64,000 bases of DNA from the NCBI GenBank assembly GCA_004321745.1, contig SGYO01000005.1, positions 44,252 through 108,251 of the forward strand, in the 5' to 3' direction. Origin of the DNA: a bacterium (lineage in GTDB: Bacteria; Fidelibacterota; Marinisomatia; Marinisomatales; UBA1611). The notes under the pieces were generated by a model. It searched no databases, had not been told where the DNA came from, and saw only the letters and a list, made by a program, of their open reading frames with translations. Position numbers and translations under genes: made by a program. Within the stretch, counting starts at the first letter, position 1; each line of letters starts with the position of its first letter. Below are positions 55,164 through 61,776 of the stretch, piece by piece.

Positions 55164-56336
55164 ATGAAACTTATTGGTCCAGATTTTTACAATATATCAG
55201 ATTTATTAACTGAGGAAGAATTATTCATTCAAAAAACAGCTCATGATTTTGTATCAAATGAGTTTAAGCCAATTATCAATGAACATTTTGAGAAAGGAAC
55301 TTTTCCTTTAGAGATTGCAACAAAATTAGGTGAATTAGGTTTTATGGGTTCTGCCTTGCCTGAAGAAAGTGGAGGCGCAGGCGTTAGTAATGTTGCTTAT
55401 GGTTTAATTCTTCACGAGCTTGAAAGAGGTGATTCAGGTTTGCGGTCCTTCGCTAGTGTTCAAGGTTCTTTAGTAATGTATCCAATTCATGCATATGGTT
55501 CTAATGAACAAAAAGAAAAATGGCTGCCTGGATTAGGAGCTGGTGAGCTTATTGGCTGTTTTGGTTTAACTGAATCAAATTTTGGTTCAAACCCAGGAGG
55601 AATGGCAACTACTGCTAAAAAAGATGGGGATGAATGGATAATTAATGGTTCAAAAATGTGGATCACTAATGGGAGTCTCGCTGATGTTGCACTTGTGTGG
55701 GCAAAAGATGAGGATGGCATAGTCAGAGGCTTTTTATTAGAAAAAGGTATGGAAGGTTTTACATCCAATGACATTCACGGTAAATTGAGTTTAAGAGCCT
55801 CAGTTACTTCAGAACTCTCAATGGTGAATGTAAGGGTTCCTGATAGTTCTAGGCTGCCTGATATTGAAGGTCTTAAAGGTCCTTTATCTTGCTTGACTCA
55901 AGCTAGATATGGAATAGCTTGGGGAATGGTTGGAGCAGCGGTTGATTGTTATCAAACTGCATTATATTATTCATTAGAAAGAAAGCAGTTTAGCAAGCCA
56001 ATTGCAGGTTATCAGTTGACACAATCGAAATTTGCAGAGATGATAACCCAAATAACAATGGCTCAATTAACTGTTTATCAGCTTGGAAGATTAAAAGACC
56101 AAAATAAAATGAGATTTGACCAAGTTTCTTTAGCTAAAAGGAATCATTGTAAAATGGCTCGAGACGTAGCTAGGACATGTCGAGAAATATTAGGAGGGAA
56201 TGGAATAATGGAAGATTATTCTCCGATGAGGCATATGACAAATATAGAAACTGTATTTACATATGAGGGCACACATGAGATGCACTCATTAATTTTAGGT
56301 CAATCTGTTACGGGGATCGCGGCTTATGATTCTTAA
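55164..56336 (+). CDS. gcdH: Glutaryl-CoA dehydrogenase-type acyl-CoA dehydrogenase
   Basis: FAD-dependent oxidation and decarboxylation of glutaryl-CoA to crotonyl-CoA, the last part of lysine/tryptophan breakdown. The 390-residue length is typical. FAD and substrate motifs are GCFGLTESNFGSNPGGMATTA and WITNGSLADVALVWAK (cores LTESNFGSNPG and WITNGS). Diagnostic GCDH parts are LTQARYGIAWGM near 255, QLGRLKDQNKM, MARDVARTCREILGGNGI and YEGTHEMHSLILGQSVTGIAAY with the catalytic Glu (about residue 367) in YEGTHE. It follows the FabD-like gene by 71 nt and has its own candidate promoter. It ends 8 nt before a convergent gene. Confidence 0.9.
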   Translation: MKLIGPDFYNISDLLTEEELFIQKTAHDFVSNEFKPIINEHFEKGTFPLEIATKLGELGFMGSALPEESGGAGVSNVAYGLILHELERGDSGLRSFASVQGSLVMYPIHAYGSNEQKEKWLPGLGAGELIGCFGLTESNFGSNPGGMATTAKKDGDEWIINGSKMWITNGSLADVALVWAKDEDGIVRGFLLEKGMEGFTSNDIHGKLSLRASVTSELSMVNVRVPDSSRLPDIEGLKGPLSCLTQARYGIAWGMVGAAVDCYQTALYYSLERKQFSKPIAGYQLTQSKFAEMITQITMAQLTVYQLGRLKDQNKMRFDQVSLAKRNHCKMARDVARTCREILGGNGIMEDYSPMRHMTNIETVFTYEGTHEMHSLILGQSVTGIAAYDS

Positions 56337-56344
56337 TGGATAAC

Positions 56345-56773
56345 TTAAAAGTTATCTCTTAGCATTTTTTTAAGCTCAGCTTCGTGCATCTCTTCCGTAG
56401 CAATCATCGTTCGAGCGTACTCTTCAAGCATAATTGATTTACCATCAATATTTTCTAACAGGTCATAATAGGCTTTAATAGCAGACCTTTCATGCTCAAG
56501 ACACTCATTTAATATATCTTCTGTTGAGTGTTTATGAGTTTCTAATAGCTCTCCAATTTTTAGCGTGGGATGTTCTCCGAGACTAGTAATATGTTCACCT
56601 ACCATCTCAGCGTGCATTAAAGACTCTTTTGCCTGCTCTCTGAGCCAATCTACCACGCTAAGCCTGTAAGGACCTTGTACCATAAAAGCATAATGCGTGT
56701 ATCTCACCACTCCAGCAAGTTCAAGTTCGAGGATGTTATTAAGACATTGTAATATTTTTTCTTTATTCATCAT
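56345..56773 (-). CDS. Ferritin-like di-iron protein (bacterioferritin-type)
   Basis: A 142-residue all-helical protein. Four-helix ferritin motifs are seen: Glu in LELELAGVVRYTHYAF (helix A), ESLMHAEMVGEH (ExxH type, helix B), CLEHERSAIKAYYDLLE (helix C) and ATEEMHEAELKKML (ExxH, helix D). The spacing supports a di-iron centre. It is shorter than Bfr (about 155) and lacks an obvious haem-binding Met context. It probably stores or detoxifies iron. It is convergent with gcdH. ATG could also be the second Met. Confidence 0.75.
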   Translation of the reverse strand: MMNKEKILQCLNNILELELAGVVRYTHYAFMVQGPYRLSVVDWLREQAKESLMHAEMVGEHITSLGEHPTLKIGELLETHKHSTEDILNECLEHERSAIKAYYDLLENIDGKSIMLEEYARTMIATEEMHEAELKKMLRDNF

Positions 56774-56813
56774 TAAAATTAGCTATGTTACGTTAAAGTG
56801 TAAGTAATATTTA

Positions 56814-57581
56814 TTAAATGATATTAATTGAATTAAAGATCTCAATCTTTCCATTAATATCAATTTTTGCAAAACCTTCATCATTAAGCCCAATAAAGGT
56901 GCCTTCGTTTTTCTTTCCTCTGTCGAAAAAAGAGATGCTTTTATTTATGTGCATGCAATGGGCATTCCATGTCTCTACAATTTTAGCTGGTTCATCTTCA
57001 ATTTTGTTCATCCACTTTTCAAAGCTATTTAAAAATTCAGCAACAATTAACTCTCTTTGATGAGCATGATTTGTTATGCTATACATTGTCGCTATATAAT
57101 CTTGTATATCTTGAGGATGTTCTTCAACTGTTTCATTTACATTTAATCCTATACCAATAATCATTTTTTTTATACGCTTATCTTTTATTTTACTTTCACA
57201 AAGAATTCCTCCAATTTTTTTATTTGAGGCAAATATATCATTCGGCCACTTTAATAAGCAATCAACACCTCGTTTCATAATAGACTCTACGATGGATATT
57301 CCAGCAGCAAGTGAAATAAAACTGGAAAATGAGTTAGAATATTCTTTATCAAGAATTAGGGTGAATGCTAGACCCTTACCTGCTACAGTAGACCATGTAT
57401 TACCTTGTCTGCCTTTACCTCTTGTTTGATTTTCTGTAATGATAATCGAACCGTGCTGATATCCTTCATCTAACAAATCCCAGGCTTCTTCGTTTGTAGA
57501 ATCAAGTCGATTATAATACTCAACTTTTTTACCAAGTTCCATTGTTCGCAGATTTGTTTGAATGAGTTGTGTAAATATCAT
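56814..57581 (-). CDS. birA: Biotin-protein ligase (monofunctional BirA)
   Basis: Attaches biotin to acetyl-CoA carboxylase or other carboxylases. The 255-residue protein starts at ATG 57581, overlapping the upstream stop by ATGA; the frame-open start 57608 lies inside that gene. Motifs are YYNRLDSTNEEA near the N-terminus, TRGKGRQGNTWST (biotin and ATP loop), KWPNDIFASNKKIGGILCE and GIGLNVNE. No N-terminal helix-turn-helix is present, so it is not a repressor as in E. coli. The C-terminal SH3-like part (about 205-255) is present. It follows a PAP2-like gene and the mutase. Confidence 0.93.
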   Translation of the reverse strand: MIFTQLIQTNLRTMELGKKVEYYNRLDSTNEEAWDLLDEGYQHGSIIITENQTRGKGRQGNTWSTVAGKGLAFTLILDKEYSNSFSSFISLAAGISIVESIMKRGVDCLLKWPNDIFASNKKIGGILCESKIKDKRIKKMIIGIGLNVNETVEEHPQDIQDYIATMYSITNHAHQRELIVAEFLNSFEKWMNKIEDEPAKIVETWNAHCMHINKSISFFDRGKKNEGTFIGLNDEGFAKIDINGKIEIFNSINII

Positions 57582-58177
57582 TGTTGCAAAAATAAAATAG
57601 TGTAACATGTAAAAGTAGATATAATACCTAAAAGAATACCAGCCATAATTTGATTTAAGTCGTGTGCTTTTGCTAGGAGACGGCTAATTATTAAAATGAA
57701 AAGTATTAAAATAATGATTAAAATATTTTGATATCCAAATATCCAAAATACTGTAATACTAGATGAAAGTGTAATGGCATGTATGGAAATTTTCCAATAG
57801 TTGGTAATCAACCAAGCTAGAATAACATTTATCATGCCGCAGAACATTATGCCTTGAATCAGCAATTCCGCATTCAACATTCTAAGAGCTACAAACCCCA
57901 GAAGAAAAAATAATGCTCCAAAGGCCATTGGGAGTAGACGCTCTTCTTTTTTTGAAGCATCTAAATCTGATATTAGATTGTTTTTTTTTAAAAAATAAAA
58001 TGTGGCTATCGGCGATATAGTGCTGAATGTAAAGCATAGTATAAATATTAAATTTTTATCTTCGATCAATATATTTGAATAATAGATAAGGTATAAAAAT
58101 GTCACAAAAGATATGACCATCGGATGGATAAGGTAGGATATTATTATGCCTATTTTTTGAATATTATGATTACTCAT
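57578..58177 (-). CDS. PAP2-like integral membrane protein with altered phosphatase motifs
   Basis: The start is ATG 58177, which overlaps the mutase stop by 8 nt; a frame-open TTG at 58186 is less likely. The 199-residue product has five or six hydrophobic helices. Its last part reads SRLLAKAHDLNQIMAG, matching SRx5HxxxD of PAP2 phosphatases, but the Asp is Gln. The PSGH motif is only SIH in KISIHAI, and KX6RP is weak. It resembles the FCB PAP2-like proteins whose phosphatase activity is unproven. It lies between methylmalonyl-CoA mutase and birA, translationally overlapped with both. Confidence 0.65.
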   Translation of the reverse strand: MSNHNIQKIGIIISYLIHPMVISFVTFLYLIYYSNILIEDKNLIFILCFTFSTISPIATFYFLKKNNLISDLDASKKEERLLPMAFGALFFLLGFVALRMLNAELLIQGIMFCGMINVILAWLITNYWKISIHAITLSSSITVFWIFGYQNILIIILILFILIISRLLAKAHDLNQIMAGILLGIISTFTCYTILFLQQ

Positions 58178-59657
58178 GATTACCAAATACTTCTCTTAAA
58201 GTATCTGAAATTTCCCCTAGTGTACATTGGTTTTTAACACATTCTAAAATAGCAGGCATAATGTTTTCATTTGAAGCAGCTGTTTTTTTCAGCATGTTTA
58301 ATTTTTCATTAAAATCAATTTTTGATCTATTTTTTTTATACAAATGGAGTGAATCAATTTGTTCATCTACTGATTTTGTATTAATCTGGAATGTATGTTC
58401 ACTTTCTGAGCTTTCATCGATAAACTGATTTACTCCAATTATAATATTTGAGTTATCATCTATCCCTTTTTGATATTCGTATGCACTTTTAGAAATTTGG
58501 TTTTCAATCCAACCATTCTCTATTGCTTCTAATGCTCCACCTATTTCATCTATTTCATCTATTATTTTAAAGGAATTTTCGATGAAATTATTTGTCATTT
58601 CTTCAATGAGATAGCTTCCTCCAAAAGGATCAGGATAATTGGGAATATTAGTTTCGTGTGCGATTATCTGTTGCGTGCGCAAAGCTAACTTTGCTGAATC
58701 ATCTGACGGCAAAGAAAGGGCTTCGTCAAATCCATTTGTATGCAAAGATTGCGTTCCCCCTAAAACAGCGGACATAGCCTGAATGGTAGTTCTTATAATA
58801 TTATTTGATGGCTGTTCGGAGGTTAAAGTTGAACCTCCTGTTTGAGTATGAAATCTACACATCATAGCCTTTTCATTTATGGCCTTAAATCGTTTTTTCA
58901 TAATTATAGCCCACATTTTTCGCGCAGCTCTAAATTTTGCAATTTCTTCAATGAAGCCATTGTGGGCGTTAAAGAAAAAAGAAATTCTTTGGCCCAATTT
59001 ATTAGGGTCTAAGCCTTTTGCAATTGCTGCTTCCATGTACGCAATGCCATTTGCCAATGTAAATGCAAGCTCTTGTTCAGCAGTACTTCCTGCCTCTCTA
59101 ATATGGTAACCTGAGATAGATATCGGGTTCCAATTAGGTAAATTTTGATCGCAAAATTCTAAGATATCAGTAACTAATTTTATGGAAGGTTTAGGAGGGT
59201 ATATGTATGTCCCCCTTGCAGCGAATTCTTTCAATACATCATTTTGAATAGTCCCTTTTAGTTTTGCAAATGGGATACCTTTGTTTTCAGCATTTACTAT
59301 GTAAAAAGCAAGTAAAATACCTGCAGTAGAGTTTATTGTCATTGATGTAGAAACTTTATCCAGTGGAATTCCTTTAAAAAGAGTTTCTATATTATTTAAA
59401 GTTGATATAGGAACTCCGACCTTACCAACTTCTCCCTCAGCCATGTCATGATCAGAGTCATAACCTATTTGCGTAGGAAGATCAAAAGCCACTGACAATC
59501 CCATTACTCCGTTATCAAGAAGATATTTAAATCTTTCATTTGACTCTTCAGCAGAGGTAAATCCAGCGTATTGTCTCATCGTCCAGAGCCTTGAATTGTA
59601 CATATTTTTGTACAAACCTCTGGTATAAGGAAACTTCCCAGGTTCTTCTTTTTTCAT
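58170..59657 (-). CDS. Methylmalonyl-CoA mutase, large (catalytic) subunit without B12 domain
   Basis: Interconverts methylmalonyl-CoA and succinyl-CoA. The 495-residue chain is the catalytic TIM-barrel domain only; the cobalamin-binding domain must be a separate protein, and none is seen here. It begins FPYTRGLYKNMY and RLWTMRQYAGF, with Tyr30 in the position that is Tyr in methylmalonyl and Phe in isobutyryl mutases. Other motifs are VAFDLPTQIGYDSD, ISISGYHIREAGST, FFFNAHNGFIEEIAKFRAARK, RFHTQTGGSTLT and GGTQSLHTN. The N-terminus is about 40 residues shorter than usual; in-frame stops lie just upstream of the ATG, so this is real. Archaeal-type split organisation. Confidence 0.9.
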   Translation of the reverse strand: MKKEEPGKFPYTRGLYKNMYNSRLWTMRQYAGFTSAEESNERFKYLLDNGVMGLSVAFDLPTQIGYDSDHDMAEGEVGKVGVPISTLNNIETLFKGIPLDKVSTSMTINSTAGILLAFYIVNAENKGIPFAKLKGTIQNDVLKEFAARGTYIYPPKPSIKLVTDILEFCDQNLPNWNPISISGYHIREAGSTAEQELAFTLANGIAYMEAAIAKGLDPNKLGQRISFFFNAHNGFIEEIAKFRAARKMWAIIMKKRFKAINEKAMMCRFHTQTGGSTLTSEQPSNNIIRTTIQAMSAVLGGTQSLHTNGFDEALSLPSDDSAKLALRTQQIIAHETNIPNYPDPFGGSYLIEEMTNNFIENSFKIIDEIDEIGGALEAIENGWIENQISKSAYEYQKGIDDNSNIIIGVNQFIDESSESEHTFQINTKSVDEQIDSLHLYKKNRSKIDFNEKLNMLKKTAASNENIMPAILECVKNQCTLGEISDTLREVFGNHE

Positions 59658-59746
59658 ATTATGTAATTATTAACATTCAATTATAATGTAGTACACATCA
59701 CTATGAAAAAGAGTTTTTAATTTGTTTTATTTTATTGTGAGTATAT

Positions 59747-60295
59747 TTGATTGTGGATATACCTATTAGATTTAAAATATATCTGTTCTGGAAAAATCTT
59801 TTTTCTAAAAAAGAAGATAGTCCTCATATCAAAATAACTAAAGAAGGTAGAGGAGTAAAATCAGTTTTATTTTTTTTGCCTGAAAAAAAAGAAGATGCAA
59901 AAGTTATAAACTATTTTGTAAAAGTTGAGAACCCTCTTTCCGATTATGAGATTGGTTTAATTTGTAGCGATAAATCTAAGTCATTCTATCCTCATGTGGA
60001 GAATGTCAGTTTATTTACCTACAATGATAATGATTTAAATTATTTTAACACGATAAAATCAGTATCCCTTTTAAATGAAATTAAGATAAAAAATTATGAT
60101 GCAATTGTTGATTTAAATACAAACTTTTGTGCAGCATCTTCAATGCTATTTTTCGATTTAGATGCTCCATTAAAAATAGGATTTGATTCTTTAATTAATA
60201 GAAAAATTTACACTATCACCTTAGAGCGAAAAGAAAATGCATTCTTAGAAAGCTACTTTTCAAAGATTTTAAGTCTTTTAGGCGTAAAATTTTGA
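59747..60295 (+). CDS. DUF6913/glycosyltransferase-9-like protein of unknown function
   Basis: A 182-residue cytoplasmic protein. The start is TTG 59747 or GTG 59753; no ATG is in frame. Residues 110-182 (YDAIVDLNTNFCAASSMLFFDLDAPLKIGFDS pattern, cores YDAIVDLN and APLKIGF) look like the first half of a heptosyltransferase (GT9) Rossmann unit, similar to short FCB proteins grouped as DUF6913. No nucleotide-sugar binding half is present, so activity is doubtful. It diverges from the mutase gene, 89 nt apart, and ends 88 nt before the next gene. Confidence 0.5.
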   Translation: MIVDIPIRFKIYLFWKNLFSKKEDSPHIKITKEGRGVKSVLFFLPEKKEDAKVINYFVKVENPLSDYEIGLICSDKSKSFYPHVENVSLFTYNDNDLNYFNTIKSVSLLNEIKIKNYDAIVDLNTNFCAASSMLFFDLDAPLKIGFDSLINRKIYTITLERKENAFLESYFSKILSLLGVKF

Positions 60296-60326
60296 TAAGA
60301 AAAATTGATTCTATTTATATAATTGG

Positions 60327-60355
60327 TTGACGTATTATCATTCAACAACTATATT
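60327..60355 (+). promoter_or_regulatory. Sigma-70-type promoter of the zinc-ribbon gene
   Basis: TTGACG (60327-60332) and TATATT (60350-60355) are separated by 17 nt. Transcription should begin near 60362, about 20 nt upstream of ATG 60383, which has AAGGA 8 nt before it. This supports the downstream start over the frame-open ATG at 60323. Confidence 0.75.
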
Positions 60356-60382
60356 ACCCGCCGGTTTAAAAAGGAAAAATTA

Positions 60383-60778
60383 ATGTTAGAAGGTATTATT
60401 TGTCCCGTATGTGAAAATACTCTTGAAGAGGTGGATCTTCAAGATTCATTAGTATGTCCTCATTGCAGAGCTGATTTAAAAGACAGAAGATTTTTAGATT
60501 TTCTTGAGTTTTTAATGGCAAATGGCATAGTTGATAATTTAGACTTTTTTGATCCAGAGGTTTACAGTGAAGATGTTGATGATTTGGATCAAACTAAAGA
60601 AGAAGAGGGTGATCCAAGTGAATTTGAGAAAAAGAAAGATCATTACAATATATATGAAAATGAACTTTTACCAGAAGACAAAACGGATGAAAACATAAAA
60701 GAATATTCTCAATTTGAAGGTCTAAATGATGAGTGGGAAGATTTTAACGAAAGAGATTTTGAAAACTCTGGTTCATAA
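60383..60778 (+). CDS. Zinc-ribbon protein with acidic tail
   Basis: The start ATG 60383 is chosen because of the promoter at 60327-60355 and an AAGGA ribosome site; 60323 would sit upstream of transcription start. The 131-residue product has an N-terminal zinc ribbon (CPVC near residues 7-10 and CPHC near 27-30), then a helix (RRFLDFLEFL) and a long acidic region rich in Asp/Glu. No membrane segment is seen. Such proteins often bind RNA polymerase or proteins, but no function is established here. Followed 13 nt later by a DUF3467 gene. Confidence 0.6.
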   Translation: MLEGIICPVCENTLEEVDLQDSLVCPHCRADLKDRRFLDFLEFLMANGIVDNLDFFDPEVYSEDVDDLDQTKEEEGDPSEFEKKKDHYNIYENELLPEDKTDENIKEYSQFEGLNDEWEDFNERDFENSGS

Positions 60779-60791
60779 ATGAGGGATAAAA

Positions 60792-61118
60792 ATGGAAAAT
60801 AAAAAGAAAAATATGCAGCAAATTAATATTGAGCTGGATGCGGATGTTAGTAGTGGAGAATATGCAAATTTTGTTGTTGTTACGCATTCTCCAGCTGAAT
60901 TTGTTTTAGATTTTACTAGGATACTACCAGGAGTCCCTAAGGCGAAAGTTCACTCAAGAATAATTATGGCGCCGCCACATGCTAAAACTTTCTTAAAAGC
61001 ATTGAATGATAATGTAAGCAAGTTTGAATCAAAGCATGGTGAAATTAAGTTACCTAATAATGAGGATGGTTTTTCCCCATTTGGTGTTAACCCACCAGAT
61101 GAGAATATGCCGAATTAA
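60792..61118 (+). CDS. DUF3467 protein
   Basis: A 108-residue small cytoplasmic protein matching the DUF3467 pattern: an N-terminal strand region INIELDADVSSGEYANFVVVTHSPAEFVLDFTRILPG, of which GEYANFVVVTHSPAEF and DFTRILPG are diagnostic, and a helical part with SRIIMAPPHAKTFLKAL. The role is not known. It shares an operon with the zinc-ribbon gene (13 nt apart) and its stop overlaps the end of the convergent PAP2 gene by 4 nt. Confidence 0.75.
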   Translation: MENKKKNMQQINIELDADVSSGEYANFVVVTHSPAEFVLDFTRILPGVPKAKVHSRIIMAPPHAKTFLKALNDNVSKFESKHGEIKLPNNEDGFSPFGVNPPDENMPN

Positions 61119-61714
61119 ATTGTTGGTGGAGTGTCATTAGCATACCACACCCACATTCTACCTCTTTTTAATTCTCTCATTTTTATTATCACCCAAATAG
61201 ATAATACAATCCAAGATAGGATATAGCCTATTATCGCACCAAAAATAATATCTAGCGGGTAGTGCACCCCTACATATATTCTAGAGAAAGCAATTATGGA
61301 AGCAGTAGTAAAAAGAATGCTTTTTTTATGATCAAAAAAATAAGATAGCACAGTTGCAAAAGCAAAACTATTGGCTGCATGATTTGAAGGAAAACTCCAC
61401 TTTCCTCCTTTTGAGACTAGCAGGTTTATAAATTCAATAAATTCATGGGAGGGTCTTATTCTTCCTATCCATGGTTTAATAATTTGTGCACAAATTGCAT
61501 CGGAGGCTCCGGCAGCAAAAATTAAAACTAAAATAGCGATTCTTCCTCGCTTTCCACAAAATATCACCAAATAAAAAATAAGAATTAAACCTATGACTGT
61601 TAGAAAATCTTTACTTGTAATTATTGGCATAATTACATCAAATAAAGAATTAGAGATATTTTTATTTAAAAATATCATTAAGGCTTTATCTAATTCTATA
61701 ATCTTGTCTATCAC
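61115..61714 (-). CDS. PAP2-family phosphatase (membrane)
   Basis: A 199-residue membrane phosphatase, likely for lipid phosphates such as undecaprenyl or phosphatidic acid pyrophosphate. Motifs are K80-x6-R87-P88 (KPWIGRIRP), PSNH at 109-112 (in place of PSGH, catalytic His112) and SRIYVGVHYPLD at 144-155 (SRx5HxxxD). About five membrane helices are visible. It ends in tryptophan-rich polar residues. It is convergent with the DUF3467 gene (4 nt overlap) and upstream of it on minus is the TonB-dependent receptor, 62 nt away. Confidence 0.85.
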   Translation of the reverse strand: MIDKIIELDKALMIFLNKNISNSLFDVIMPIITSKDFLTVIGLILIFYLVIFCGKRGRIAILVLIFAAGASDAICAQIIKPWIGRIRPSHEFIEFINLLVSKGGKWSFPSNHAANSFAFATVLSYFFDHKKSILFTTASIIAFSRIYVGVHYPLDIIFGAIIGYILSWIVLSIWVIIKMRELKRGRMWVWYANDTPPTI

Positions 61715-61776
61715 AGAATTTTATGCCTATTAGAAATGATTTTAGTCAAAAATATTACTACTAAATGAAAACAGAA

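Noticed and set aside
56339..56356. Palindrome GATAACTT-AA-AAGTTATC between gcdH and the ferritin-like gene
   Set aside because: It could be a shared terminator of the convergent genes, but it is AT-only apart from the ends, has no T-run and overlaps the ferritin stop codon, so I did not call it.
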